DNA of 64,000 nt from Piper betle. Taxonomy: Eukaryota > Streptophyta > Magnoliopsida > Piperales > Piperaceae. A program made the position numbers and the translations under genes. Positions 1 to 12,318 of this stretch are shown piece by piece (position 1 is the stretch's first letter; each line of letters starts with the position of its first letter). The stretch is from assembly GCA_033002965.1 (NCBI GenBank), contig JAURVB010013594.1, positions 1 to 64,000 on the forward strand, in the 5' to 3' direction. Under the pieces are notes generated by a model that saw nothing but the letters and a program-made list of their open reading frames with translations, had not been told where the DNA came from and searched no databases.

Positions 1-249
1 GATCCACTATATATAAAAATAATAAAAAAAATGACTGGCATACTCTCATATATCTGACATAACTCATTCTGTTCTGCTGTGTTCATGACGTTATCATCAT
101 ATACTTGGGTACGCATGACCCTCATAGCTCATACACGCGACTAGCATCGGCTCGGTACACGTGTCCTGAAACTAACTCAACTCGAAAAATAACGGTCAAA
201 CCGACCGATTCTGAATATAAAACCCCTGACTCGAATCGTGGGTTTTACA
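1..249 (-). mobile_element. Family I LTR, reverse orientation, cut by window edge
   Basis: Reverse complement of the first 249 bp of the family I LTR. It reads base for base, with few changes, like 51064-51312, including the start TGTAAAACCC, the direct repeat of the TCGAGTCAGGG motif and the 'gatgataacgtca' stretch. The LTR start lies at 249 and the rest is off the left edge. It abuts integrase coding sequence at 250 and appears to have landed just upstream of the integrase core of the element described next. No TSD can be checked because the other end is not in the window. Confidence 0.85.
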
Positions 250-1394
250 ATAGCGTACAACTTTGTAGTCGGTTTACCTAGGACCAGCCTACAGAAGGAC
301 GCAGTATGGGTCATAGTAGATCGACTCACAAAGAGCGCACACTTCATACCAATCAGGATGGATTACCCACTAACCACTTTGGCCATGCTGTACAGATACC
401 AGATAGTCAGGCTACATGGAGTGCCACAGGAGATTATATCAGATAGGGACCCGAGGTTCACGTCTTGATTTTGGAAAGCTTTTCCGATAGCTATGGGAAC
501 TAAATCGAGATTCAGCACATCCATTCACCCTCAGATAGATAGGTAGACTAAAAGAACCATACATATCCTAGAAGATTTGCTCCGGGCGTGCATTTGGGAT
601 TTCAGAGGATGTTGAGAAGAGCACTTACCGCTAGTGGAGTTCTCCTACAACAATAGCTATCAAGCCACGATAGGAATGGCACCATTTGAGGCACTATACG
701 GCAGACCATGTTGATCCCCGATGTGTTGGGTACAGGGCAGCAGAGTCAGTAGTAGTTGGACCAGAGATGATCCAGCGAACAAAAGAAGTGGTAATGCGGA
801 TAAGGAAGAGGATGAGGTAAGCTCATGACAGGCAGAAAAGTTATGCTAATCAGCGCAGACATGAGGTTCATTCGCGTTATGAGATCATGTTCTCTTGAAG
901 GTCTCTCTAACTAAGGGAAACACGAGATTCGGGACGTGAGGGAAACTCAGTCCATGATATATTGGACCGTTTGTTGTGATTGAGTGCATTGGACCAATGG
1001 TTTACAGGCTAGCATTACCGTCTCACCTATCAGCGGTGCATAATGTCTTCCATGTGTCAATGCTAAAGAAATACCATCTAGACAACACTCATCTTGTCAA
1101 CTTCAGAGAGATAGAGCTACAACTAGACCTGACGTATCTAGAAGATGCAGTTTGGATTGTGGATAGTATAGTGAAGATTCTCTGAAGAAAACAAGTTCCC
1201 CTACTACGAGTGCAATGGACTCGAAGAGGAGTTGACAAATCTACATGGGAATGCAAAGATGAGATGAAGAAGTGATACCCAGAGATATTCGAGCAACCAA
1301 CTTCACAACCATATTCCTTACTAGAGATTACTTTTTTCAAATTATGGATGAGTTTGACACTTCCTTGGCTAAAATTTTGAGGACAATTTTTCTG
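250..1394 (+). pseudogene. Ty3/gypsy integrase and C-terminal domain remnant
   Basis: Conceptual translation gives the chromovirus-type integrase core. 'DFVVGLP'-like sequence (here YNFVVGLPRT) is followed by the first catalytic Asp in VDRLTKSAHFIP and the second in SDRDPRF. Next come the HPQ-D-Q region, [22 protein letters not shown] and [12 protein letters not shown], and then the GPF/chromo-like tail (YIGPF, LPSHLSAVHNVFHVSML, STWECKDEMKK). In-frame stops interrupt it (for example after PRFTS near 466) and frames shift. The third catalytic residue, normally Glu in Q-x-E-R-T, reads Lys (TKRTIH). It is inactive. It is followed by a polypurine tract and LTR, so it is the 3' end of pol. Confidence 0.85.
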
Positions 1395-1406
1395 AGGAGG
1401 GAAGGT
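1395..1406 (+). other. Polypurine tract of gypsy element
   Basis: The purine run GAGGAGGGAAGG lies immediately before the TGTAAAACCC start of the LTR at 1407. This is where the plus-strand primer of an LTR retrotransposon sits. It fixes 1407-4095 as a 3' LTR in the + orientation. Confidence 0.7.
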
Positions 1407-4095
1407 TGTAAAACCCATGACTCGAGTTAGAGTTTTACATTAGCGAACCAACTGGTTCAACCATTGGTTTGAGTCGAGTCAGTTTCATTAATTGTGTGCT
1501 GAGTCGAGGCCAGCCGTGAGTTATGAGTGATGAGAGTCAAGTGTACCTGAATATATGATGATAACGTCAGAAAGATGTGAGAGAAATGAGTTATCAAAAT
1601 ATATGAAAGTATGCAGTATATATTTTTTTATGTATTTGATCGTAGAATTATATTTAGGCTGAATAATGCATTAGGATGTGTAATAGGGTAGTTTGGGAGG
1701 GTTATTAGCTAAAGAACATGTCATAGTGGTGTTATAGTGTGTAATATATTTTATGGGATTTTCCACTATTTTTAAAGATTTTTATTTCGTTTTATTACGA
1801 ATTAGTTATTATTTTTGACTCAAATTGAAGTCGTGTCAACTTTTATTTACGATATTGCTACCGAACATTATCCAGACACTTTCTTCACCCCCAAACCCTA
1901 TCACCGCCGATGCCGCACCCTCTATTCATTGCTGACGCCGCCACTGATCGACACCACCTAGCCCTGCCGGCCGTCCCAAGAGCCCCTGGCCACTTAGATG
2001 CGACAAAGTCATCGCGACCGTGCCCCGCTCCCATCATAGATCCCGCCGCCGGCAACCAACGCCACCACCATCTAATTGCCACCTCAACATCGTAGACCCT
2101 CCTATGACCTTCCCCGATCGAAGAGGAGCCTAGCACCACCCATCCCGATCGGATCTCATCACCCCATCATCGATCGCCCCTGTTTTGCCATTTTCCGGTG
2201 AGCCGCCGCCTCCACCCACCTTGTCGACATCGTAGACGTGTCAGACTCACCAAGCTGGTGCCAATAGTACACCATATCACTCCCATCCCACCGGTAGATG
2301 CTACCAACAACAGTCGCCAGAAAACCATCTGGTAAGTGCCAAAAAATTGCCGAAACCCACCAGAAAACCGGATTCGCTGGAATTCGTGGGATCTTCCACC
2401 GAGCTCATCCACTCAAACCCAATCAAACTTTGGACACTGTTGAGCGCCGAATTCAGGCTTTAAGACACGCAACACAACCCTAGCCGTCACAGATTGCTAA
2501 CGACGTGAGCTATAATTACCTTTGATTTAATTATTTAAAATTGTTGATTGTTAGCACCACATGTTAGGATTGATGAATTGACATGCTAGATATTTTTATT
2601 GTAAATAAAAATAAAATATGAATTGCTTGATTGAAGTGTATTAAAATGGATGGTAAGGAACTAATTAGGTAAAGTAAGTAATTATGATAATCTAATGCTA
2701 CGTAGCTTAGAAAATGTTATGTGTGATTGATGTATGATATGGGGTGAGTATGCTATAGGATATTTGATGCATCATTTAGTTTGCGAGCATTAGCTTCTAG
2801 ATTTGATGTGTAGGTACGGAGCAAAAGCTCACCACCTAGGCAAGAGGACAGGCATGGAGCTTCTTCCAAGTCTGTTTAGCACTCGATCCTGATTTATTGT
2901 CTCATTCTTTCATGATTTGTTTTAATAGGTAAACGGATGTGTCAAATGGTGGATTTATTGTATCCCACTCCACACGGGCCATTTACCCAATCGTATTTTT
3001 GGATTAATAACCCTCGAGGATGAGACCCTCGAGTTGTTTTCGAAAGTCAGATCCAGCTCACCATGCCTTCAGACTTATTATATTAAAATCCCTACCCAGG
3101 CCTATGTATATGTAGTTTTTGCATTTTCAGTGAGATGCGTGATGTGGGAAACTGACGGCCACGCCTTGAGATAGGGTGTGTGTTTGTCAAAGCGGGCTCT
3201 GGAATTGGTGACCATCCACTCCATTCCTGAGGGATCCTGATAACTCCACCTTAGAGTTCCTCAAACCCAGAGAAGTGTGGAGGTTTATGGGTACTACTGT
3301 GTAGCGCATGGCTAGACTCATGGCGTAAAAGGGTACTGAAGGCCCACGCCTGAGAGTACTCGGCCTCTGTACTCAGGGCCAGGCGTGATACTGAGGATGT
3401 AGAGGGCTGAGAGGAAAGAGAATAACTTTCCCGGGTAAAGGGATAGTTTAAATGGCCAAGGAAAGAGAATGATATGGAAAGGGGACACTAGCGCCCGAGG
3501 GCAACGACTCCAATTTTTGCCCTTATGAGAGTTGTTGAGGAAGATAATGAAGTTTTTATTCAACAGAAGAGTCTGCTTTCTTTTGTCAATTTTTTATTAG
3601 TTATTTCTAGACCAGTAACATTCGTTACTGACGTCTTTTTACTATATATGTAGGTGAGAACCGTGAGGAATGAGCACTGTCAGAATTGCAAAAGAACAAC
3701 ACTAAAATCGTGCACACATGTACATGCTGAGTGTATGTAATGATGATGATGTGCATTGAAATGTGTAGTTTATGAAAATTAAATGATATCATGTGAGATG
3801 TCAATAAATGTCTAGAATGTGAAAACTTGTTGGAGTTGGACTGTGTTTTTATTTTTATTGCTACACATATTTTTGCTTGTTGTTGACAGGGTGGCCTCTA
3901 TTGCACTTTTAGGGGAGACTCTGTCCGTTTAGTTATGAAAATTAACTATTGTCTTTAAACTTTTTGTTTGTTTGGTTTGTTTATATGATTGTTTGCATAT
4001 CATAGCATGCTTGTAGGACAACATTAGAATCCAAGCATCTCATCAATGCTCTTCATGTTGCATCACCATCTTGAGAACCGAAACGGAGTGTGACA
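1407..4095 (+). mobile_element. Family I LTR (3' LTR of gypsy element)
   Basis: Begins TGTAAAACCC after the polypurine tract and ends near GTGTGACA, a decayed form of the family end GGGGTGTTACA. Internal order as in other family I copies: 5' terminal repeat, AT-rich stretch, GC-rich leader (about 1885-2480), the 'gagctcaccacctaggc' block (2825), stem-loops at 3013-3033 and 3610, then 'attgcacttttagggga' (3898). Reading frames within the GC-rich leader are not conserved between copies, so I do not call genes there. Older than the 19.6 and 51.1 kb copies, judged by loss of stem pairing and CG sites. Confidence 0.85.
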
Positions 4096-4632
4096 CAAAC
4101 AAGTAGACTTAATGAACAAGAGGATTAAGGAAGCTCAAAATAGGCAAACAGTTGCCTATGCATATGCAATGAGGAGACGAATTGAGTTCAAGGTTGTAGA
4201 AAAGGTCTTGCTAAAGATTTCTCCAATGAAAGGGGTCATGAGATTTGAATTTCGGGATGTTAAGTTCAAGATTCATTAGGCCTTTTGAGATCCTAAAAAT
4301 GGTTGGAGAAATTGTTTACTAGTTAACTTTGCCACTAAACCTTACATCAGCTCAACATTTGTTTCACATTTCCATGTTTAAAGAGTATATGCCTAAGCAA
4401 TCTCTTGTGATCAATTGTGACGAGATGGAGCTTCAAGAAGGCATGTCTTATAATAAGAAGCCCTTGAAGATTCTTGATTGTAAGGAGAGAGTTCTCCATT
4501 CGAAAGCCATTCTAACAGTGAAAGTTTTGTGGAGAAACCCGCATGTGGAAGAAATCACCTAGGAGGTCAAACAAGACATGAGAAGCATGTTTCCAAAGTA
4601 ATTTCTAGGATGAAATTTCTTAAAGAGTGGAA
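4096..4632 (+). pseudogene. Gypsy pol 3' fragment (GPF and chromo-like tail)
   Basis: Translated segments read like the end of a gypsy polyprotein: RIKEAQNRQ, a VLLKISPMKGVMRF block, then LTSAQHLFHISMFKEYMP and VKVLWRNPHVEEIT. Stops and shifts break it (near 4279 and 4560). It belongs to a different element from 1-4095, because its residues differ and it is followed by another LTR start. The run 'cttaaagagtgga' at 4619-4631 is in the place of a polypurine tract. Confidence 0.7.
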
Positions 4633-6092
4633 TATTATAATATTTATAAAATATTTTGCAATTTTATTTTTGAATGAGCAAATATTTAACAATTATTTTT
4701 CCTTCAAAGTTATTAGTTCACGTCAAATTTTAACTTTATTTTTCTTTTGTATTAAGTATGACATCTTAATTACATTAAAAAAATTCAAGGAATAGTTTAA
4801 TACATGGTACATTGATTAATATATTCATTCATTAGTTGAGACATTGATTAATATATTCATTCAATATAACTTTATGGTAATTTTATAGTATGATTAAAAA
4901 TTCAATTCATGGTAGTTTGATCAATGTATTTATTTAATTATCTTTAATGTAGCTTCATGGTACGTTTCATATTTCAATATATGTAATCAATTTAATTGTA
5001 CTTTTAAGAAGTTAAAAGGTACACTTAGTTAAGCATCGTATGAGGTGAATAACTTGTGGACAATAATATAGACGATAGTGTTAATTGTTTAGACTAGTAG
5101 TTTGATTAATGCCTTCAAGGTAAGAGAGTCCTGGTAAGGGACTCGATCAATAGTTTTATGGGACTTAAATGGTCATTACTTTTACGTTGCAAATAATGGT
5201 AGTTTGCTTGTGGACAAGTTTTACAAACGTATTCATCTAAGATGTCCACAATTCTAGACCGTGGAGGAGAAATAGAGGCATATTTGGTATTATGAAAAAA
5301 TTGGACTAATATGTATTACCAACTCTTCTCCTAATTCTCAAAACTGTATTAGAATGCCTCTTTTATATCTTTTCCATCATCAACAATCTTTTGGGTTATT
5401 TTCTTAAATAAGATTGATGGAAATGACATATTTAACAATGGGATATAGTTTCAACTCATATATTAAGGTCAGTAATTAATCTAGTTTAATTAATTGATCA
5501 TGTTTTCGCGTCATATGAGTTGTGTTTGCTTTGATTTGATGTTTGATGTATTGATCTTTAATGATTGGAGTATATTATGAATTTTTATGAAAAGGATTTA
5601 ATTAAATTAGATTTGATTTCACTAAATAGAATTTTTAGGAATTAAATATGATTTTTTTGCAATATAATTGCATGATTTATTTATATCCTTATAAGTGTTG
5701 ATTTTGGTGTTGTTTTGATGAAAAATCAATCTACTTAATGTTATGTTATTAATTTATGTATGATAAAAAAATAAAGCTTTAAGTTTTAATAATTACTTTC
5801 TCTTGTTTGTGCTAACTCTCTTCTTACATTTCGCTATTAGTTGTCTTTTCAGATTTCAAACATATTATAAATTGAGTCAATTATGTGGAAATTATAATAA
5901 TTAATGGGGTGGTTAGGTGTTATGAGTGAGTTAGTGAAATTAGGAAGCTATAAATATACAATGAACTCCTTAGGGAGAATCAATTAATGAAGAACATTTT
6001 TAAGTATAATTTATAATTAGATTATCCCATCCCTATCGAAGAAGAACCTATCAGGACACCAATTTGGTAAGAAGGGTTTACAAAGACTATCA
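4633..6092 (+). mobile_element. Probable LTR (family VI) between pol end and gag start
   Basis: AT-rich 1.46 kb with no coding potential. The left edge TATTATAATATT directly follows a pol 3' end and purine run. The right edge CTATCA is followed by a primer-binding-site-like TTGGTATTCAGA. A TATA box (TATAAATA at 5949-5956) sits about 140 bp before the right edge, as expected for the U3/R border of an LTR. It contains a 32-bp tandem repeat at 4809-4864. The boundaries are inferred from context only; no second copy is in the window. Confidence 0.4.
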
Positions 6093-6229
6093 AATTGGTA
6101 TTCAGAATGGTTTGATCCCTCCGATGGAAGTTCTTCCCATTCATAAATCATGACAAAAAAGACCAGAGTCAAGGTGGTGGAGGATCGCTTATTGGCACTT
6201 GTGCAAGATGTGTGTGAGAACAAGGAGGC
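6093..6229 (+). pseudogene. Primer-binding site and gag start remnant
   Basis: TTGGTATTCAGA (6095) resembles the initiator-Met tRNA primer site TGGTATCAGAG with one inserted base. At 6150 an ATG opens a short frame whose residues (MTKKTRVKVVEDRL) resemble the usual N-terminus of gypsy gag proteins. It is cut after about 27 residues at 6229 by the family II LTR. A fragment only; the assignment is moderate to weak. Confidence 0.35.
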
Positions 6230-9200
6230 TATAAAACCCAACTTCAGGTTAGGGTTTTACCTGCTTATAGTTTGCCCGATTCGGGCTAGTTTCGAGTCGG
6301 TTCAAGCAAGCTCAAGCCAGACCAATATTTAGACCATGAGTATGGGCCCAGATGGCCGTTCGAGCATGTTATAGTCGCTGAGTATGCTCAACATGCAGAT
6401 GATCAGATCATGAGTTATCAAGTATACAGATGATTTGTATGAATTAGCCAGGTTTTGGGCCTAGATTTGGCTATTGTTGTGTTTAGTATCCGTTTGGGAT
6501 TTTCAGGGTATTTCATTTGCATGCATCACGGGATTTTGGATCACCGGGATTTTGGATCACCGGATTGTGCCCCTATGGGCCCAACTTGAGGGTATTCAGC
6601 CTTCTTGCCTCGTTTCCCACCTATAGAGTTGCTTTTATGACTCAAGTCAGTTTCGACTTTGGACGGTCTCAATCCGAGCTTTCCGTCCATATATACATTG
6701 GATATACTTATAGGTGGGTCCCAGTAGATTACTAGTTGTCAGACGTTTAGATCGTGCCACGTGGCAAGATCTGAGCCGTTCACATCAGCCCTTGCATTCT
6801 CCCTTTGATTTTGAGTGACTTTCCCATGATTTTGGTTGATTTTTACCTTACCACCGCTACCACTTTGGCTTGCCATTGGCGAGACCCCGGCCCTCCTCTA
6901 GTCAATGGATCGATACGGTCGTGACCACCTCATAGCCGGCTATCAGTTCTCTACCCACCATCGCCAATGGCGCTGCAGCAATCGCTACCAAAGATGGTAT
7001 TTTTACAATTGATTTTTGCCTCCGCTATCACGCTTTTGGGCCATTTTCCAGCTCCAACGAGTGTCCTCTGGTGAAGTTGACCACCCCGATAGCTTCCCCT
7101 CACCAAGATCTTCTTTTTGAGACTAACACCGACCACCTCTGCCGCTGCGATCACCACCGGCTACTCACACTTACCCGGTGGCATTTTCGATCATTTTCGG
7201 CCTTTTCTGGCCAGACACCGCCAACTATCAGCCCAGATAGTTTCCTCACTCGACAGCCGATCTTTTGAGACCACCCATGACCATTATCGTGACCACGATC
7301 ACCACCAATGATGATATAGACACTTCCCAGCCATTTTCCAACCAACTGATGGCCGAACCTTGCCGATCGCCACTACCATCACATTCCTCATCCCCCCTCC
7401 ATTGATCCTGACTGGCGGCAGCCTTCGTTACGTCATCATAGCCATTTTCTGGCGATGGGCACCAGCAACCCACCTTTCGGCCTGTTTACCCGCTACTCGC
7501 ATTCGCATCCTCTTGGCCATGCCCAAGTTGACCAGTGCGTGTTCGTGTCCATGTCCATCAGTCTAGTTCATGTCCGCCCAGTCAACCTAACCAATTTTCT
7601 AGTTAACCCAAACCGAGTTACTTCAACCCATTTGACTCGGTCTGGTTCAGCTCATTTGACCTGGTTCAGTCATTTTTGACTTGTTTTCATCTATTCTTGC
7701 ACCGTTTTTGGTATTTTGAGAACCTTTATATTAGTTTAGATTCATATTCACATGATTTAGCTTGTTTGGATATTATGATTTTATTTATTTATTTATTATT
7801 TTTATTATTCATTTCTTGTTATTTGTGTATTTATTAATTATAATGCATGTTTATATGATTACTTATTATTAATAATGATATTTTTACTTATTAATATTAG
7901 TCTTATTTATGTTTACTAAATTTTATTTATTTATTTATTTATTCATCTATTTGTTTGTTCACATGTATGTTATTAGTTATTTGTATTTAATTATGTATTC
8001 TTGTATTGTACAACTATGATATTATTAATATTCATGATTAATGAGTATTAATATTTATTTATTAATTTATTTAATGGATTATTATATATATATATATATT
8101 ATTTTTATTTTTTACTAACACGAGTATATGTTGATATTTACTCGTGTTTAGCCGTATATTTATATAGTATAATTATATTATTATTTTATGATTAGAGTAT
8201 TATTTATGTTCTTGTATTTAATATTCATCTAATTATCTATGACTACATTTCCTTATTTAATTATCTATTTATTATTTATAATTATTATGTCTTGATTTGT
8301 GTGCTACATATTAAGTTATAGGTTTGTTAGCACTATTTTCTTTATTAGGATGTATTGATGATATGAGCACACACCACGAGCATGCACTATATAGAGACAT
8401 TGGTATTTTACTTAAGAGTGGGTTTTGATGTAGGTTACCAAGTCTGAGCTCACCATACATGTGTCCATGTGCTTGGAGCTTAGACCACAGGTCGGTAGGA
8501 ATTTCCCTTTGCTTGATCTCTGCTTGACTCCATACATGTTGAGTTTAATCGTGTTTTAAACATAGGGCAACATCAGCGGCATTTTATTGCATCTGTCCAA
8601 TCTCCGTGTTTTCTACACATGTTTAATAAAATTACAAGGATGAGATCCCTTGTTGGTTTCGAACTAAAGCTTCAGAAATATATGATACAAGCCTCTTCCC
8701 TAAACCTATTAAATAAGTATGCACATTTTTACGGAGTTTACAAATAAGAGAGTGAGCGGTAAGGAGATATGTATGAACTGCACTAGTACTCCTTATAACC
8801 CTGAGGTAGTGCTGAGTATGAGGGTATTGTGTAACACAATACATTTTTAAAATTTGTGGCACTAACTTAATTGTTCCTTTTGCCATGTGAGTACCGTGGC
8901 GGGTGTAATATGGAGGATGTGAGGGTGTAAATGTTGTATGTATGAATATGAATATTAGCCGTGTATGCGCACCGACACTTGTTTAAGTATGTTTGCTTAC
9001 AGCGCATTTTGAGGCAATTCTGAAGTTTCTTAAGTTTCCATGACTTTGGTGGGAGGACAGATAAACGCTACACACACTTGAGCTCAGTGGAATTATTTTC
9101 TTTCTTTCTTTTATTATATTTAATGTGTTTTGACGCATATTTAACAATGTCTTTCATTCTCATAATGCCAAGTGGGTTGTTTCGATCTTTTTTATCGATC

Positions 9201-9291
9201 AAGTCTTATCGACCAATAACTTTAAACATGACTCAGCTCGATCGTATATTCTAGATTCAACCCGCGTGATTGAAAATAGCTTGGGATGTCC
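6230..9291 (+). mobile_element. Family II LTR, + orientation
   Basis: Starts TATAAAACCC (TG changed to TA) and follows the reverse complement of 37684-40727 throughout. Shared landmarks: 'gagtatgctcaacatgcagatgat' (6391), 'catgcatcacgggattttggatcac' (6521, with a local tandem copy), GC-rich leader 6860-7480, AT-rich (TTTA)n stretch 7780-8330, 'gagctcaccatac' (8447), stem-loop 8634-8653 and 'ccaagtgggttgtttcgat' (9168). The right end is decayed near 9291. No TSD recognised. Confidence 0.8.
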
Positions 9292-9993
9292 GAACGTCAA
9301 GGAGATTTAGGGCAATTCAACATGAGATGCATGACACAATAATCGGGATTAAGATCTCTACAAAATTATGAAAAGTGACTTAAGATGTCAGGTTAATTAA
9401 TTAGACTAATCGTGATGATAATTTTGTCATAGTGACTTTAGATTTAAGAACTTAAAAGATATTGAATCAGACAGATTTGGTTGGCTCCATTGGAGCGACT
9501 TGAGATGTCGAATCAAACTCATGCCCCTAAACATTAATTAAAGATTTTATAATTATTAAAATAAACTTACAGCTTATTAAATTAAGATAATTAAGTCAAT
9601 TATCATTTAGTTTAAGGCTTTTACACTGCATTCATTTCACCACCGATGACAAACTGAAAATATTATCATTTACTTAATTAATCAATTAATCAACTATGCA
9701 TACAAAACAAGGGCGCACAAATACAGTTGAAAATTATTAAGTTTTAATCTTTTTTGTTTTGATTGTTATTAGGTAATTTAGTTGATAAAAATTGCAACTT
9801 TACACCAAAATGAGTATTTTACCACAATTTCAAATAAAAATCACAACTTTTATATAAAAATCACAACCTTTTAACACTTTTAACTAGAAAACATGTAGAT
9901 GAACAAATAAACATATTGAGAAACAAATCTACTACGTGCCTAAAATAAGAAGATCTACATACCACAACTCCAAAATCATGCAAAATTTGACAA
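9292..9993. other. AT-rich intergenic flank, no gene seen
   Basis: AT-rich single-copy-looking sequence between the family II LTR and the purine tract. I see no open frame with recognisable protein, no LTR ends and no RNA gene. Confidence 0.6.
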
Positions 9994-10170
9994 AAGAGAG
10001 AGGCAGAGGAGGGATACTTAGTGGGGAAGGGAAGGCTAGAGGAGAGGGAAGAGAGGAGGAGAAAGGAAGGGCAAGGGGAAGAAAAAGGAAGAGGAGCGCC
10101 GGCCAAGGGAATGGGGAGAGGAGAGGAGAAGGAAATGGGAAAGAGGGAGAAGAAAGAGATGATGGGGGAA
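9994..10170. repeat. Purine-rich (GA) tract
   Basis: About 175 bp of almost uninterrupted G/A on the + strand (gagaggcagaggaggg..., then aggaggagaaaggaagggc...). Its open frames are low complexity (Gly/Glu/Arg/Lys on one strand, Ser/Pro/Phe on the other) and look like composition artefacts. Such tracts can form triplex DNA; no gene is called. Confidence 0.7.
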
Positions 10171-10479
10171 GGTTTTAACTGACCCTTCCCGTGCCCCTAC
10201 CATGGCGCTCCCAAAGTGAGCACCGTGGCGCTAGCAGTGGCCTGCCTGCATGCAGCGTATCCCAAGCTCCTGCCGGAAGTTGCTTCCAAATTTCTTGAGA
10301 CTTCAACTTTGTCTTTGGATCTTCATATTTTGAGACTCCTTAATATTACTTTAATATTTTGAAACTCCTTAATACTAGTCAAGTTTGGATCAGGTCAAGT
10401 TTTTATTATGAAATTGCCATCGACCATTTTCTCCTCTGTTTCTCCCCTCTTTCTTCCCCATCCCCTCACTGTTTTGCCA

Positions 10480-10915
10480 CACGAACCCACTGCTAGCGAC
10501 CTCGCCTCCCGCGGGGGACCGTAGCTGCCGGCAGGGGTGGCTGCAGCGTGGGCAGGGGATGCAAGGGGGCGCCCAGGGGGAGGGGAAACGCAGGGAGGCC
10601 CGCATCTGCCGCCGGGGGCCGGGGTGGGGTGGGCTGGCGGGTAGACACCCGGCATCAGCCGGGAGGGGCGGGGGTAGCCACAGTGCCGGGCGAGGTCAAG
10701 GGGCGGCTACAACAACAGGGGGCGGCGGGCGGCGGGGGGGGTCGGGCATGGGGGTTGGGGCAGCGACTGGTGGGCTCGTAGCTACAGCGGCGGGGGGAGG
10801 GGGTTGTAAGGGGCAAGGGAAGGGTGTGGCAGGGGCGGTGGGCGGGGTGGGGGCAGGGGCGGCCGGCAAGGAGGGTGAGAGGCTGCGGGGCGGGTGGCAA
10901 GTCAGCCGCTGAGAT
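10480..10915. other. GC-rich, G-run-rich island
   Basis: Abrupt GC-rich block in AT-rich surroundings, with strong strand bias (G runs on +). Closely spaced runs of 3-8 G at 10717-10760 and through 10870 satisfy the G-quadruplex pattern. Open frames on both strands are Gly/Arg/Ala or Pro/Ala rich with no domain, so I do not call a protein. It could be a CpG island or leader of an unrecognised gene, or part of a mobile element. Confidence 0.55.
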
Positions 10916-11148
10916 CATGTTGGATCAGCGGCTGTGCTTGGATGCGCTGCATGCGCCACAAAACGGATGCAACGCATTCAAGCAAATCTCTATATATTTG
11001 TATCATCTATTGTCCTCACCTATTCATGAAATTAAGACCACGTGTTATAGTCAAGTCAGTAAGCATTCACGATAGGGTCAAGCTATGTACAAGAAGTTTA
11101 ATGCTTTACTTTCAAATAATGCAAGGTCTTTTATTTCTCTTCCCACAA

Positions 11149-11227
11149 AACATAGAGTTGTTTCGAGTAAGGGAAGAGAGCTTTTGCATTAAGCATAAAT
11201 ATCATGATTCCATTGTTCTATACAGAA
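11149..11227. repeat. Direct repeat, copy 1
   Basis: About 79 bp from 'aacatagagttgtttcg' to 'ttctatacagaac'. It recurs with few changes at 11374-11453. No gene content. Confidence 0.85.
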
Positions 11228-11373
11228 CTTGAATTGTAGCTAAATGGTTCAATCAGTCAGAAGACCTTGATTATTTTGAGACTTTTAGGCCTGGTAGTCA
11301 AACCTATTACCATTCACACGTTATGAAAGAAATAAAACCCACTGTTTCTGACTGACAGCGTATGGGAAGAGTA

Positions 11374-11453
11374 AACATAGAGTTGTTTCGTGTAAGGGAA
11401 GAGAGTTTTTGCATTAAGTATAAACGTCATGATTCCATTGTTCTATACAGAAC
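11374..11453. repeat. Direct repeat, copy 2
   Basis: Second copy of 11149-11227. Each copy is followed by a short stretch that is inverted relative to the other: 'aatggttcaatc' after copy 1 and 'gattgaaccatt' after copy 2. This suggests a local duplication with inversion. Confidence 0.85.
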
Positions 11454-12120
11454 GTGATTGAACCATTCAATTACCGTTCTAATATGTGATGAAGTAGCAA
11501 ATATTTTAACTAGGGGTCTAGATTGTGTTCAACGTTATTGTTTAATAATAAAACTCACTGTTTGTCCACTTGTCCTGAGTTCGCAAGCGAGTATTAAGCA
11601 TAGATTTAGAAACCTTCCATATAATAGAGTTAGAGACAAATCAGATTATCGAGTTAATCAGCATTTCAATAAAAGTTTTTGACCGAGAGACAAACAAGTC
11701 AACCATATCAATTAGCAACTGAATCAGAGATCAATGAGAATGAAAACGCTAAGGGTGTCAAGTAGTCCACAGACTGACGTTAGGGAAATGTACGAGTTGG
11801 CTAGCCATGACAACCATCTTGTTACGAATTAGGACGCCCATATCGTTGACCTTTGGCAGAGTAATGTGATGTCAACCCCCAAGCTATACCCATGTTAAAC
11901 CTTACAAGACCCAACAAACATAGGAAAACATACTGGCAGTGCACAAATTGATGGATCCTTGAACCCTAAAAATCAACCCCCTAATATTTTTATTTATTTA
12001 ATTTTAAAATTTTTATTATTTTAGAAAGCCCCTAATTTAGTCTAACAAAACCCCAAACCTGAGGGTCAATTCGTGCGCCAATTTCTCCCCAGCCACACGC
12101 CCACCTAGTTCAAACCTCAC
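11454..12120. other. Upstream flank of the ASG1-like gene
   Basis: No coding sequence recognised. AT-rich to 12040, then less so up to the TATA box. Presumably it holds the upstream promoter region of the gene starting at 12319. Confidence 0.5.
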
Positions 12121-12133
12121 GTGCGTCGCTGTC

Positions 12134-12141
12134 TATATATA
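12134..12141 (+). promoter_or_regulatory. TATA box of ASG1-like gene
   Basis: TATATATA within 'gtctatatataacaa', about 180 bp upstream of the chosen ATG (12319). It is followed by a GC- and CT-rich stretch typical of a plant 5' leader. It would place the transcription start near 12165 and give a leader of about 150 nt. Confidence 0.65.
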
Positions 12142-12318
12142 ACAAATTTAAGTTACAACGGCTCAGCCACCTTCCCCGCCACCGCCCGGCCGACTTCTCC
12201 ACCATTTCCGACCTGTTGTTGCCGGAGCTCCGACGGTTCTCCGGTGGTGGAGGAGATCGTTGTGGTGTGGGTGATGTTGTGGCGAGCTTACTCCGGCAGA
12301 GGACCTTCGCCGGGGAAG

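Noticed and set aside
4529..4795. 88-codon frame overlapping the pol fragment end
   Set aside because: It leaves the pol frame and reads into AT-rich LTR-like DNA; composition only.
10395..10918. Gly/Arg/Ala-rich and Pro-rich frames
   Set aside because: Low-complexity by-products of the G-run island on both strands.
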